Assembly (NCBI RefSeq): GCF_008041935.1
Contig: NZ_VKAC01000007.1
Span: 62,001-126,000, forward strand
Reading direction: 5' to 3'
Origin: Quadrisphaera setariae
GTDB taxonomy: Bacteria; Actinomycetota; Actinomycetes; Actinomycetales; Quadrisphaeraceae
Length of the DNA stretch: 64,000 nucleotides
Shown here: in pieces, positions 1 through 11,123 of the stretch
How positions within the stretch are numbered: the stretch's first letter is position 1
How the letters are laid out: each line of letters opens with the position of its first letter
The notes under the pieces: generated by a model
Told to the model about the DNA's origin: nothing
Database searches by the model: none
What the model saw: only the letters and a program-made list of their open reading frames with translations
Position numbers and translations under genes: made by a program

Positions 1-316
1 CGCGCAGCGCGGCCCGGCGGCGCAGGGCGTCGGTGATCCGGTGGCGGGTGATGCCCACCAGCCACCCGGCGAGAGGGCCGCGCTCGGGGTCGTACCGGTC
101 GCGGTCCTTCCAGGCGCTGATGAACACCTGCTGGGTGACGTCGTCGGCGTCGACGGGTCCCACCGCGCGGACCGCCAGGCCGTGCACGAGCGTGCCCCAC
201 CTCTCGTAGGCGCGGGCCAGCGCCTCCTCGTGGCCGGCGGCGAAGTCGAGCTCGACGGCGCGGTCGCGCGCGGCGCGGCCCCCGGGCGCTCCGTCCGCGG
301 TCTCGACCGGATCCAC
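1..316 (-). CDS. ECF-type RNA polymerase sigma factor, C-terminus cut by window edge
   Basis: Reading the minus strand from a GTG at 316 gives about 105 residues that match sigma region 2 of extracytoplasmic-function factors. The segment DADDVTQQVFISAWKD is followed by YDPERGPLAGWLVGITRHR and then DALRRR, the usual end of region 2. Region 4 lies beyond base 1. It sits 62 bases downstream of a class F sortase gene on the same strand and may be in the same transcription unit as the sortase and DUF4397 genes. The family directs core RNA polymerase to stress or envelope promoters. Its anti-sigma partner would be outside the window. The family call is secure; the regulon is unknown. Confidence 0.85.
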   Translation of the reverse strand, partial: MDPVETADGAPGGRAARDRAVELDFAAGHEEALARAYERWGTLVHGLAVRAVGPVDADDVTQQVFISAWKDRDRYDPERGPLAGWLVGITRHRITDALRRRAALR

Positions 317-378
317 CCTCGAACGCTAAGCGGGTCCGGGGCTGGCAGCGCGCTGAGCGCGAGCTGTCACGAGACGCG

Positions 379-1149
379 TCACGAGACCCGGTCCGCGACC
401 ACCACCACGTTGTCCGTGTAGTGGCGCGAGGCCCTGTCGAACGCCCCGCCGCAGCTGATGAGCACCAGCCGCGCCGGTCCGGCGCTGGTGAACAGCTCCG
501 CGGTGGGCAGCTCGGCCTTGGAGAACTGGGCCTTCGCGCTGGTCCGGTAGACGTGCTGCTCGCCCGCGGCGTCGGTGACCACCACGTCCTGCCCCACCTC
601 GGACTCGCGCAGCCGGAACAGCGCGCCGGGGCCAGCGGGGGTGTCGACGTGCCCGACCAGCACCACGGACCCGTCGCCGTCCCCCGGCGCGGCACCGGGG
701 CCCCACCAGCCCGTGCGGGCGCCGTCGTCGGGGACGACGACGGAGCCGTCCTCGGCCGCCCCCACGGCGTCGACCGGCGCGTCGACCCCGAGCGCCGGCA
801 CTTGGAGGCGCACCGGCGCCGGCGTGGTCACGACCACGGCCGGAGCCGGGTCGGAGGGGACCAGACGTGGCAGGGCCGGCGTGCTCGAGGCGGTCGGCTG
901 GGCGGTCGGCTGGGCGGTCGGCTGGGCGGTCGTCGAGGACGACGGCGGCGCAGCAGCGGGCGCCGGCGCGCTCTTCGTCGTCGTGCTGGCCGAGGGTTCG
1001 GGCAGCGCGCCGGCCAGGGGGGCGGCCTGGCTGCTCGCCCCGGTGAGCAGCCAGGCCGCGGGGGCGGTGGCGGCGAGGGCCAGGCCGCCCACCGCCACCG
1101 CCGTCAGGGCGCGCCCGGCCCGGCCGCCGCGGTCGGGCCGAGCGCTCAC
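379..1149 (-). CDS. Class F sortase
   Basis: This is a 256-residue membrane-anchored transpeptidase. An N-terminal hydrophobic segment (about residues 13-37) is followed by a long Pro/Ala/Ser/Thr linker (about 45-105) and a sortase domain. Catalytic residues are visible: His at about 167 in VLVGHVD, Cys at about 233 in LISCGG, and Arg at about 242 in SRHYTDNVVV. This layout fits the actinobacterial class F sortases. The GTG start overlaps the stop of the upstream DUF4397 gene as GTGA, so translation is probably coupled. No LPXTG substrate is apparent next to it. The linker contains a short in-frame tandem repeat (QPTA units). Confidence 0.88.
   Translation of the reverse strand: MSARPDRGGRAGRALTAVAVGGLALAATAPAAWLLTGASSQAAPLAGALPEPSASTTTKSAPAPAAAPPSSSTTAQPTAQPTAQPTASSTPALPRLVPSDPAPAVVVTTPAPVRLQVPALGVDAPVDAVGAAEDGSVVVPDDGARTGWWGPGAAPGDGDGSVVLVGHVDTPAGPGALFRLRESEVGQDVVVTDAAGEQHVYRTSAKAQFSKAELPTAELFTSAGPARLVLISCGGAFDRASRHYTDNVVVVADRVS
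890..931. repeat. 12-bp tandem repeat inside the sortase linker
   Basis: About three and a half copies of GCGGTCGGCTGG (plus strand) encode TAQPTAQPTAQPTA on the minus strand, in the extracellular linker of the sortase. Copy number may vary between strains and would alter linker length without changing frame. Confidence 0.75.
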
Positions 1150-2033
1150 AACGCGCGGTCGCCGGTGCCGGTGCCGGTGCCGGTGGCGGTGGTGACGGTC
1201 GCGGTGCGGCGCGAGCGCAGCGCCGCGGCACCCACACCAGCGGCCACGGCCACGCCGAGCGCCCCGGCGGACGTCGCCACCAGCCAGGCGGGCGCGCCGC
1301 CCTCGTCGAGCAAGCCGCCGGTGCCCGCGGCGACGCCACCGGGGGCGCCACCGAGGTCCTCGATGCGCTGCACGGCCAGCTGCACCCCACCGGCGGTGGG
1401 GTTGCCCCAGGCGTAGACGATCGTGCTGGTCCCGGCGGGCAACGACAGGTCGGTCGGGCCGGCGACGACGTTCGTGGTGCCGGTGGCCACCACGTCGGCG
1501 CTGACCGTGCCCGCGGGCACCTCGGCGCTGGCCTCGTCCGGGTTGGACAGGTCCTGCACCAGGGGCTGACCACCGGCGCGGACGTCCACCGCGGGGGCCG
1601 CCGCGACGTGGCGCACGGTGACGCGGGCGTCACCAGCGGGCACCGCGGTGGTGTCGTTGACGAACGGGGTGAGCTTGGGCTGGCCCTGGGCGTCGAGGTG
1701 GGCGACCAGCGTGACGTCGGCCCCCGCCGGCACCTCGACGTCGTTCGCGCTGATGGCGGGGGTGCCGGTGGAGGGCTGGCCAGCCTGGAAGACCGCGAGG
1801 TCGTAGCTGCCGGCGGGCAGCTGCTGCGGGTCGGTGAGCGTGCCCGGGGTGAAGTCGGGGATGAGCTCGGAGCCGTTGGCGTAGACGTCGACGGTCAGGC
1901 CGGGCACGGCGTGCAGCACGCTGACGGTCGCCGTGCCGCCAGCGCCGCCGGCCGCGGAGGCGGCGGCTGCGGGGACGAGCACGAGGGCGGCAGCGGTCGT
2001 GGCGACGGCGGCGGTGCAGGTGGTCTTGCGCAC
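1146..2033 (-). CDS. DUF4397 domain secreted/membrane-anchored protein
   Basis: The protein is about 295 residues. It has a signal peptide (RKTTCTAAVATTAAALVLVP, AAAASAA), a region with the DUF4397 pattern (VSVLHAVPGLTVDVYANGSE, later VTVRHVAAAPAVDVRAGG) and a C-terminal hydrophobic helix (AWLVATSAGALGVAVAAGVG) ending in RSRR. The start was set at GTG 2033 because GGAGGA precedes it at good spacing and it begins the signal peptide; an upstream in-frame ATG at 2126 would add an unlikely tail. It overlaps the sortase start. DUF4397 proteins are extracytoplasmic, often repeated beta-domains of unknown function. The C-terminus has the helix and arginines of a sorting signal but no LPXTG motif. 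Confidence 0.82.
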   Translation of the reverse strand: MRKTTCTAAVATTAAALVLVPAAAASAAGGAGGTATVSVLHAVPGLTVDVYANGSELIPDFTPGTLTDPQQLPAGSYDLAVFQAGQPSTGTPAISANDVEVPAGADVTLVAHLDAQGQPKLTPFVNDTTAVPAGDARVTVRHVAAAPAVDVRAGGQPLVQDLSNPDEASAEVPAGTVSADVVATGTTNVVAGPTDLSLPAGTSTIVYAWGNPTAGGVQLAVQRIEDLGGAPGGVAAGTGGLLDEGGAPAWLVATSAGALGVAVAAGVGAAALRSRRTATVTTATGTGTGTGDRAL

Positions 2034-2165
2034 GAGGGTCCTCCGTGGTCCGGGCGCCGCCCGTCGCGACGCTCCTGCCCCTACTGCGCGCGGAACCCCG
2101 CCCGTGGATGCACCACTCCTGAACAACCCCTGTGGCGCTCGTCACACCGCCGTCGACCTGCCGAG

Positions 2166-2171
2166 TAGCGT
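2166..2171 (+). promoter_or_regulatory. -10 element of a leaderless promoter
   Basis: TAGCGT lies exactly 6 bases before the ATG at 2178. This matches the TANNNT-N6/7-start arrangement of actinobacterial leaderless genes and selects ATG 2178 over the GTG at 2175. No Shine-Dalgarno sequence is present. Confidence 0.55.
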
Positions 2172-2177
2172 GCCGTG

Positions 2178-2705
2178 ATGATCTCCGTCCGGCTGGTCAC
2201 CGAGGACGACGTCCCCGCCATCACCGACCTCCTGCGCCGCAGCCGCGAGCACCTCGCCCCCTGGGAGCCGCTGCGGGAGGACTCCTTCTTCACGGAGGCG
2301 TCGCAGCGCGCGACCACCGCCGCGCTGCTCGAGCGGCACACCGCCGGCACGCACGTCCCCCTGGTCATCGTCGACGACGACGAGGTGGTCGGCCGGATCA
2401 CCGTCAACGACGTCGTGCGCGGGGCGTTCCAGTCGGCGTCGATCGGCTACTGGGTGGGCGCCGGGCACACGGGTCGAGGCGTGGCGACCGCGGCGGTCGC
2501 GGCGACGGTGCGGCTGGCCTTCGACGAGCTGCACCTCCACCGGCTCCAGGCCGACACGCTCCTGCACAACACCGCGTCGCAGGCGGTCCTGGCGCGCAAC
2601 GGGTTCGTCCGCATCGGGACGGCGCCCCGCTACCTGAGGATCGCCGGGCGGTGGCAGGACCACCACCTGCACCAGCTCGTCGACGAGCACCACGACCCGG
2701 CCTGA
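2178..2705 (+). CDS. GNAT family N-acetyltransferase (RimJ/RimL-like)
   Basis: The protein has about 175 residues and begins ISVRLVTEDDVPAITDLLRR. It carries the RimJ/RimL-type signature: a YWVGAGHTGRGVATAAVAAT stretch that forms the acetyl-CoA pyrophosphate loop, then LHRLQADTLLHNTASQAVLA and NGFVRIGTAPRYLRI. Family members acetylate N-terminal or side-chain amines, or small-molecule amines, using acetyl-CoA; the substrate here is unknown. It stands alone between the minus-strand sortase locus and a convergent aminotransferase. The start at ATG 2178 is chosen from the leaderless promoter geometry. Confidence 0.85.
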   Translation: MISVRLVTEDDVPAITDLLRRSREHLAPWEPLREDSFFTEASQRATTAALLERHTAGTHVPLVIVDDDEVVGRITVNDVVRGAFQSASIGYWVGAGHTGRGVATAAVAATVRLAFDELHLHRLQADTLLHNTASQAVLARNGFVRIGTAPRYLRIAGRWQDHHLHQLVDEHHDPA

Positions 2706-2740
2706 CGTCCCCCGCGCGCCGCCCCTCGGTCAGGGCCAGC

Positions 2741-5066
<2,326 letters not shown>

Positions 5067-5081
<15 letters not shown>

Positions 5082-6275
5082 CCCCGCCCCGCGGGCGGCG
5101 GCGCCCGGCGCGCTGAGCGGCGGGTGCACCACGAGCACCACGACGAGCAGCACCAGCACCACCGTGGTGAGGGTGACCGGCACGGGCACCAGCGGGTCGA
5201 GCAGCACGAGCAGCGCGGCCACCGGGACGGCCAGCCGGACCGTGCGGTCGGCGCTGGCGCGCAGCGCCACCCACCACACCCCGAGGAGGAACACCGCCAC
5301 GGGGACGGTCACGGTGAGCGAGGTGCCGAGGTCTCTGAGCCCCGACTCCCCGGTCATCGAGCTGATCTCCGTCTCGACGCCGGCGGAGAGCGCGCCGGCC
5401 GCCGCGAAGACCGCGTAGTGCGCGTAGCCGTACCGCAGCGAGCTGCGCAGGTCGGTGATCACGCGGTGGTGCGGGGGCCAGAAGTACACCCACCACAGCG
5501 CCGCCGTGCTGACGAGCACGAGGACCGAGACCGAGACGAGCGCGCCGAGGGCGTGCTCGTCGTGGAGCGCCTCGATGATCGCGTTGGCGGAGCCGAGCAG
5601 CGACTCCCCGAGCAGGATCAGCGTGAACAGGCCGTACCGCTCGGTGATGTGGTGCAGGTGCCAGGTGGTGTTCCCGCGGCGCTCGGCCACCACGGGCACC
5701 GCCAGCTCGGCGACGACGAGCACGCCCGCCGCCACCCACAGCGCCGTCCCGTGCAGCACGAGCGCGCCCACCCAGAGCACCTGCACCGCGGCGATGCCGA
5801 CCGCGTAGGTGAGCGCCGTGCGACGCAGCCGGCCGGCGGTGCGGGCGGCGCGCAGCCACTGCGCGACCATCGCGACCCGCATCACGACGTACCCGAGCAC
5901 GAGCAGGCGGAGGTCGCCGCGGTCGAAGACGGGCTCCACGCCGGCGGCCAGCACGAGCACACCGGCCATCTGCAGCACCGTCAGGACGCGGTAGAGCCAG
6001 TCGTCGACGGCGAAGGTGGTGGCGAACCACGTGAAGTTCATCCACGCCCACCACACGGCGAAGAACACGAGCAGGTAGGTGGCGACCCCCTGCAGCGCGT
6101 GGCCGCCGGTGATGGCGTGGTGCAGCTAAACGCTGGCCACGCTGATCGCCACCACGAACACGAGGTCGAAGAACAGCTCCAGGCTGCTGGCCAACCGGCC
6201 CTGCTCGTGGGGGTCGCGCGGTCGCATGGTCGCCAGGCGCAACCGGGTCCGCCCTGGTCCAGTGGGGCTCGTCAC
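5067..6275 (-). pseudogene. LtrA family membrane protein interrupted by an in-frame amber codon
   Basis: Two segments in the same minus-strand frame form one LtrA (low temperature requirement A) protein. Residues before the stop include the family signature SLELFFDLVFVVAISVASV; then comes TAG at 6126-6128; then LHHAITGGHALQGVATYLLV and FFAVWWAWMNFTWFATTF and the remaining membrane helices. No base is gained or lost, so one substitution (for example CAG or GAG to TAG) explains it. The only downstream start, GTG at 6068, would drop the signature helix. GTG 6275 or ATG 6227 would start the intact gene. LtrA proteins are multi-pass proteins of poorly known role. It could be a real nonsense allele, a sequencing error or suppressed. 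Confidence 0.8.
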
Positions 6276-6363
6276 GGCCCGCAGGGTAGGCGCGCGCGGC
6301 AGGCGGCGGAGGCGGCGCCATGATGAGCCGGACCTGCCGCGTCCCGACGAAGGAGTCGCCCCC

Positions 6364-7257
6364 GTGCCCGCTCGCACCGCCCGCACCACGTCCCCCGCTG
6401 ACGGCCTCGCACTGGCCACCACCACCTGGGACGACGTCGAGGGCCGCCCGCGCGGCGTGGTGCAGCTGGTGCACGGGCTGGCCGAGCACACCAGCCGCTA
6501 CGACAGGTTCGCCCGGGCCCTCGGCGCCGCCGGCTACGTGGTCTCCGGCGCCGACACCCGCGGCCACGGCGGCTCGGTCTCCGCCGAGGTGCCGCTGGGC
6601 GGCTTCGGCGCCCCCGGCGCGGAGGGCTTCTTCGCCGACACCGCCGCCTACGGCGACCAGCTGGCCCGCCAGCACCGCGGCCTGCCCCTGTTCGCCTTCG
6701 CCCACTCCCTGGGGTCGATGTGCCTGCAGAACGTGCTGGTCGCCGGACCGGTGCCGTACGCCGGGGTGGTGCTGTCCGGCACGACGACGCTCGACGGGCT
6801 CATCGAGGTGGTCCAGGGCCTGGCCGCCGACCCCGGTGCCGGAGAGGGGCTGGCGGGGTTCAACGCCGGCTTCGAGCAGCGCACCGGCTTCGAGTGGCTC
6901 AGCCGCGACGCCGCCGAGGTGGACGCCTACGTCGCCGACCCGCTGTGCGGCTTCGCCACCGAGGACGCCGTCCTCGGGGGGATCCTCGCCACCGCCCAGC
7001 GCACCGCCGACCCGTCCGCGCTGGGGCGCATCCGCACCGACCTGCCGCTGCTGCTGGTCTCGGGCGACCGCGACCCGGTGGGCGGGCCCGGCGGCCGGAA
7101 CGTCACGGCGCTGGCCGAGCGCTACCGGGCCGCGGGCCTGACCGACGTGACCGTGCGGCTCTACCCGGACGCCCGCCACGAGCTGGTCAACGAGACCAAC
7201 CGCGACGAGGTCACCGCCGACGTCACCGCCTGGCTGGACGCGCACCTGCCCGCCTGA
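6364..7257 (+). CDS. Alpha/beta hydrolase, monoacylglycerol lipase-like
   Basis: This 297-residue serine hydrolase has an oxyanion segment VVQLVHGLAEHTSRYDRFA, a nucleophile elbow with Ser at about 115 in FAFAHSLGSM, an acidic residue in LLVSGDRDPVGG and a catalytic His in YPDARHELVNE. The wording GADTRGHGGS and the overall order fit the monoacylglycerol lipase/lysophospholipase branch. GTG 6364 is chosen because AAGGAG stands upstream at correct spacing. The gene is followed after 120 bases by a diacylglycerol kinase-like gene, which may hint at shared lipid metabolism, but co-transcription is not shown. No signal peptide is seen. Confidence 0.85.
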   Translation: MPARTARTTSPADGLALATTTWDDVEGRPRGVVQLVHGLAEHTSRYDRFARALGAAGYVVSGADTRGHGGSVSAEVPLGGFGAPGAEGFFADTAAYGDQLARQHRGLPLFAFAHSLGSMCLQNVLVAGPVPYAGVVLSGTTTLDGLIEVVQGLAADPGAGEGLAGFNAGFEQRTGFEWLSRDAAEVDAYVADPLCGFATEDAVLGGILATAQRTADPSALGRIRTDLPLLLVSGDRDPVGGPGGRNVTALAERYRAAGLTDVTVRLYPDARHELVNETNRDEVTADVTAWLDAHLPA

Positions 7258-7377
7258 GCCCGGACGGGGTCTCCCCGGGTGGTCCACCGGGCGGGCCCGG
7301 CGCGGGACGGCCAGGATGGTCGGCGCGGACGTCCAGAACGGTGCGGCTGCTGCAGACCACGCTCCGTGAGGACCCCC

Positions 7378-8388
7378 ATGACCACCGCTGACGCTGCCGC
7401 GCGCGACGCCACCACGTCGGCTCCGGACGGGCCCCTGCGCTGCGCCGTCGTCGTCAACCCGGCCCGCGTGGACGACCTCGAGCAGCGCCGCGCCGCCGTC
7501 GACACCGCCCTCGCCGACGCCGGCTGGCCCGCGCCGGAGTGGATCGAGACCACGCCGGACAGTCCCGGGATCGAGCAGGCCCGCCAGGCGGCGGCCGACG
7601 GCTTCGACGTGGTGTTCGCGTGCGGTGGCGACGGCACGGTCCGGGCGTGCGTGGAGGGCCTGGCCGGCACGTCCACCGCGCTCGCCATCCTCCCCGCCGG
7701 CACCGGCAACCTGCTCGCCACGAACCTCGGGGTGCCGCAGGACCCGACCGCCGGCGTGCGGCTGGTGCTGGAGCGCGGCCGGCGGAAGATCGACGTCGGC
7801 GTGGCCGCCCCCACGGACGAGGACGACGACGGCGGCGCCCCGTTCAGCAGCGCCTTCGCCGTCATGGCCGGCATGGGCTTCGACGCGGCGATGCTCGACG
7901 ACGCCGACAAGCGCCTCAAGAGCGCGCTCGGGCCGGTCGCCTACGTGCTGTCAGCGCTGAAGCACCTGGGAGACCGGAGCATGGTCCTGGAGATCGTGCT
8001 CGACGACCGGCCGCCGCTGCGGCGGCGCGCGCGCAGCGTGGTGGTGGCCAACGTGGGGCGCCTGCAGGCCGGCGTGCTGCTGCTGGAGCAGGCCAGCCCC
8101 GACGACGGGCAGCTCGACGTCGCCGTCCTCGCTCCCCGCAGCCTCCTGCACTGGCTGCGCCTGGCGTGGGGCGTGGTGCGCCGCCACGAGCACGTGCCCC
8201 ACCTGGAGGCGCACCGCGCCTCCCGCGTGGTGGTCCGCGCCGACCGCGAGCACCCCCGCGAGCTCGACGGCGACGTCATCGACCCGGCGCGGGTGCTGTC
8301 GATCACCGTGCACCGGCGGGCGCTGGAGCTGTGCGTGCCCCAGCCCGAGCGCAGCGCCGACCTGTCCGAGGGCTCCGAGCGGCTCTGA
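7378..8388 (+). CDS. Diacylglycerol kinase family lipid kinase
   Basis: The 336-residue protein has the DAGK catalytic core: VVVNPAR near residue 25, the nucleotide-binding FACGGDGTVRA with GGDGT at about 83-87, and ILPAGTGNLLATNLGVP with PAGTGN at about 106-111. The C-terminal half includes GMGFDAAMLDDADKRLKSAL, as in YegS/BmrU-type kinases. These enzymes phosphorylate diacylglycerol or related lipids at the cytoplasmic membrane face. ATG 7378 is preferred over an upstream GTG at 7279, whose extension is Arg/Gly-rich and not conserved-looking. The final codons form a short palindrome around the TGA that could aid termination. Confidence 0.87.
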   Translation: MTTADAAARDATTSAPDGPLRCAVVVNPARVDDLEQRRAAVDTALADAGWPAPEWIETTPDSPGIEQARQAAADGFDVVFACGGDGTVRACVEGLAGTSTALAILPAGTGNLLATNLGVPQDPTAGVRLVLERGRRKIDVGVAAPTDEDDDGGAPFSSAFAVMAGMGFDAAMLDDADKRLKSALGPVAYVLSALKHLGDRSMVLEIVLDDRPPLRRRARSVVVANVGRLQAGVLLLEQASPDDGQLDVAVLAPRSLLHWLRLAWGVVRRHEHVPHLEAHRASRVVVRADREHPRELDGDVIDPARVLSITVHRRALELCVPQPERSADLSEGSERL

Positions 8389-8395
8389 GCCGCTC
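8377..8395. terminator. Short palindrome across a stop codon, possible terminator
   Basis: GAGCGGCTC, T, GAGCCGCTC forms a near-perfect inverted repeat that includes the TGA of the diacylglycerol kinase gene. There is no T tract, and termination is only a possibility. Confidence 0.3.
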
Positions 8396-8500
8396 TGAGC
8401 TGCTCGCCACCTCGGGCACGGTCGGGCGCGGGGCGGGCGACAGCCGCCGCACAGCACCTCGGTGGTGCACGCCCCAGGGGCACCGGGCAGGGTGGGAGCC

Positions 8501-9382
8501 GTGCACATCGCAGTGACCGGAGGATCCGGCAAGCTCGGGCGGGTGGTGGTGGCCGACCTGGTCGCCCACGGCCACACCGTCGTCAACCTCGACCAGGCCC
8601 CGCCGCCCGGCGGCCCGGGCGCCCTGCCGGAGGGTGCCCGCTTCCTCAGGACGGACCTCGCCGACCACGGCCAGTTGCTCGAGGCGCTGCTCGGCGTGGA
8701 CGAGCACCACCGCCACGGCGTCGACGCCCTGGTCCACCTCGGCGCGATCCCCGCTCCGGGCCTGGCCACGGACGCGGTGACGTTCCAGAACAACATGATG
8801 AGCACCTACAGCGCGTTCGCCGCCGCCCGCGCGGCGGGCGTCCGCAACGTGGTGTGGGCCTCCTCGGAGACGGTGCTCGGGCTGCCGTTCCAGGAGGAGC
8901 CGCCGCCGTACGCGCCGGTCGACGAGGAGTACCACCCGCGGCCCAACTCCAGCTACTCGCTGAGCAAGGCGCTCGGGGAGGAGATGGCGGTGCAGTTCTG
9001 CCGCTGGGACCCCGAGGCGAAGATCATCGGACTGCGGTTCTCGAACGTCATGTACCCCGACCAGTACGCCGAGTTCCCCGACTACGACGCCGACCCGGGC
9101 ACCCGCGTGTGGAACCTGTGGGGCTACATCGACGCCCGCGACGGCGCCCAGGCGGTGCGCAGGGCGCTGGAGCTGCAGACCACAGGCGCCGACGTCTTCA
9201 TCATCGCCAACGCCGACACGGTCATGCAGCGCTCCTCGGCCGAGCTGATGGAGCAGGTCTTCCCCGACGTCGAGGTGCGCGGCGAGCTGGGCGAGCACGA
9301 GACGCTGCTGAGCATCGAGAAGGCCCGGCGGGTGCTCGGCTACGAGCCGCAGCACTCCTGGCGGAGCTCCTTCACCGCCTGA
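8501..9382 (+). CDS. NAD(P)-dependent epimerase/dehydratase (extended SDR)
   Basis: The 293-residue protein begins VHIAVTGGSGKLGRVVVADL, a Rossmann nucleotide-binding TGGSGKLG motif. It has the catalytic Tyr-x-x-x-Lys in NSSYSLSKALGEEMA and a Ser in VWASSETVLGLPF, the extended short-chain dehydrogenase pattern seen in nucleotide-sugar epimerases and uronate dehydrogenases. The substrate is not determinable. Start GTG 8501 follows both GGGAG and a CAGGGT -10-like element 7 bases upstream; an in-frame ATG at 8462 adds a poor leader. The gene is followed by the GTGATCATGG repeats. Confidence 0.83.
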   Translation: MHIAVTGGSGKLGRVVVADLVAHGHTVVNLDQAPPPGGPGALPEGARFLRTDLADHGQLLEALLGVDEHHRHGVDALVHLGAIPAPGLATDAVTFQNNMMSTYSAFAAARAAGVRNVVWASSETVLGLPFQEEPPPYAPVDEEYHPRPNSSYSLSKALGEEMAVQFCRWDPEAKIIGLRFSNVMYPDQYAEFPDYDADPGTRVWNLWGYIDARDGAQAVRRALELQTTGADVFIIANADTVMQRSSAELMEQVFPDVEVRGELGEHETLLSIEKARRVLGYEPQHSWRSSFTA

Positions 9383-9392
9383 GGCCCTCCCT

Positions 9393-9438
9393 CCGTGATC
9401 ATGGACGCCACCAGCACCACCACCCGTGATCATGGACG
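9393..9438. repeat. Two direct copies of the CCGTGATCATGGAC intergenic repeat
   Basis: CCGTGATCATGGAC at 9393-9406 and CCGTGATCATGGACG at 9424-9438 lie 31 bases apart between the epimerase and selO genes. The same word recurs at 11124, 11155, 11196 (inverted), 13648 (inverted) and 13680, and as a variant pair at 33681/33708. This is an intergenic repeat family with a TGATCA palindromic core. Confidence 0.8.
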
Positions 9439-9474
9439 TTGCGAACACCGCGGTGCCAGGTCCACCTGCACTGC

Positions 9475-9510
9475 CAGGTCCTCAAGGCCGGATCCGGCCT
9501 TGAGGACCTG
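9475..9510. repeat. Perfect 36-bp palindrome upstream of selO
   Basis: Bases 9475-9492 (starting CAGGTCCTCAAGG) are the exact reverse complement of 9493-9510, with a GGATCC centre and no loop. It lies 73 bases before selO. A half-copy (CCAGGTCC at 9456-9463) stands just upstream. Possible roles are a cruciform, a dimeric protein site or a terminator of upstream transcription; none is shown. Confidence 0.85.
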
Positions 9511-9583
9511 CCGCTGGGCCTCCTCCTGACACTGCCGAGCCGCGCGGGGAAGGCGGCAGCGCGCGCGGTCGTTGGAGGAGGGG

Positions 9584-11110
9584 ATGAGCGCTCCAGCGAC
9601 CACGCCCACCGCCTCCGCGCCCGCGGGGAGCGAGCCGCGCCTCACGCACGCCTTCGCCGACGCGCTGCCCGAGCTGGCCGTCCCGTGGAAGGCCGCACCG
9701 GCGCCGCACCCGCAGCTCCTGGTCCTCGACGAGGCGCTCGCCGCCGAGCTGGGCCTCGACCCGGCGTGGCTGCGCACGGCTGACGGGGTCCGGTTCCTCA
9801 CCGGCGAGCACGTCACCGACGGTGCTCAGCCGGTGGCGCAGGTCTACGCCGGCCACCAGTTCGGCGGGTACTCCCCCCGCCTCGGCGACGGCCGCGCACT
9901 GCTCCTGGGCGAGCTGACCACCCGCAGCGGTGAGGTCCGCGACCTCCACCTCAAGGGCTCCGGGCGCACGCCGCTGTCCCGCGGCGGTGACGGCCTGGCC
10001 GCCGTCGGGCCCATGCTGCGCGAGCACGTCATCAGCAGCGCCATGCACGCCCTCGGCGTGCCGACGACGCGCGCGCTCGCCGTCGTCGCCACCGGCAGGG
10101 ACGTGCAGCGCGAGGTGGTGCTGCCCGGCGCGGTGCTCGCGCGCACGGCGAGCAGCCACCTGCGCGTCGGCTCCTTCCAGTACGCCCGGGCCACCGGCGA
10201 CCTCGGCCTGCTGCGCCGCCTCGCCGACGTCGCCACCGCCCGCCACCACCCCGCGGCCGCGGCCGCGGGGTCACCGCAGGACCAGGCGAAGGCCCTGCTC
10301 GACGCCGTCGTCGCCGCCCAGGCCGACCTCGTCGCGCAGTGGGTGCTGCTGGGCTTCGTCCACGGCGTCATGAACACCGACAACACGACGATCTCCGGCG
10401 AGACCATCGACTACGGCCCCTGCGCCTTCGTCGACGCCTACGACCCGGCCGCCTCCTTCTCCTCCATCGACCACGCCGGCCGCTACGCCTACGGCGCGCA
10501 GCCCGGCGTGCTGGAGTGGAACCTCGCCCGCTTCGCCGAGACGCTCCTCCCCCTCCTCGTGGAGGAGCAGGACGACGACGAGGGCAGCAGCGACCGCGCG
10601 GTGGCCATCGCCACGGAGTCCCTGGGGGCGTACCGGCCCCGGTTCGCGAGGGCGTGGCGCGCCGGCATGCGCCGCAAGATCGGGCTCGCGCACCTGGCTG
10701 GGGACGACGACGCCGTCGACCAGCTCGTCACCGACCTGCTGGGCCTGGCCCAGACCGACCACGTCGACCACACCGGCCTGTACCGGCGCCTGGCCGACGC
10801 GGCACGAGCCGGCAGCGGCGCACCCGCGCGCGACCTCTTCCTGGCGCGGGAGGCCTTCGACGCCTGGGCCGACCGCTGGCTGGTCCTCTCCCCCGACGCC
10901 GCCGCGATGGACGCGACCAACCCGGTCTACGTCCCGCGCAACCACCTCGTGGAGGAGGCGCTGGCCGCGGCGACGGACGGCGACCTCGCGCCGCTGGAGC
11001 GCCTCGTCGAGGTCGTGACGCACCCGTACGTGGAGCGGACCGGGTGGGAGCGCTACGCCGAGCCGGCCCCCGACGCCTTCGGCCCCTACACCACCTTCTG
11101 CGGCACCTGA
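9584..11110 (+). CDS. selO: Protein adenylyltransferase SelO (YdiU family)
   Basis: The 508-residue pseudokinase AMPylates Ser/Thr/Tyr residues of target proteins; the E. coli and mitochondrial homologues act in redox stress. Family hallmarks are all present: [68 protein letters not shown] with the metal and AMP-binding Asn/Asp, and a C-terminal TFCGT. It is near the usual family length. ATG 9584 is chosen over TTG 9572 because GGAGGAG immediately upstream serves it. A perfect 36-bp palindrome lies in front. It ends in a GTGATCATGG repeat cluster. Confidence 0.93.
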   Translation: MSAPATTPTASAPAGSEPRLTHAFADALPELAVPWKAAPAPHPQLLVLDEALAAELGLDPAWLRTADGVRFLTGEHVTDGAQPVAQVYAGHQFGGYSPRLGDGRALLLGELTTRSGEVRDLHLKGSGRTPLSRGGDGLAAVGPMLREHVISSAMHALGVPTTRALAVVATGRDVQREVVLPGAVLARTASSHLRVGSFQYARATGDLGLLRRLADVATARHHPAAAAAGSPQDQAKALLDAVVAAQADLVAQWVLLGFVHGVMNTDNTTISGETIDYGPCAFVDAYDPAASFSSIDHAGRYAYGAQPGVLEWNLARFAETLLPLLVEEQDDDEGSSDRAVAIATESLGAYRPRFARAWRAGMRRKIGLAHLAGDDDAVDQLVTDLLGLAQTDHVDHTGLYRRLADAARAGSGAPARDLFLAREAFDAWADRWLVLSPDAAAMDATNPVYVPRNHLVEEALAAATDGDLAPLERLVEVVTHPYVERTGWERYAEPAPDAFGPYTTFCGT

Positions 11111-11123
11111 CCCCGCTCCCCGG

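Noticed and set aside
1146-1250. LPXTG sorting signal at the DUF4397 C-terminus
   Set aside because: Hydrophobic helix and arginines are present but no LPXTG or close variant could be found before the helix.
326-2168. Long Arg/Pro/Ala-rich open frames opposite or across the sortase and DUF4397 genes
   Set aside because: They are shadows created by high-GC coding sequence; composition is unnatural and no motif is present.
9572-9583. TTG 9572 as selO start
   Set aside because: It lies within the ribosome-binding sequence that serves ATG 9584.
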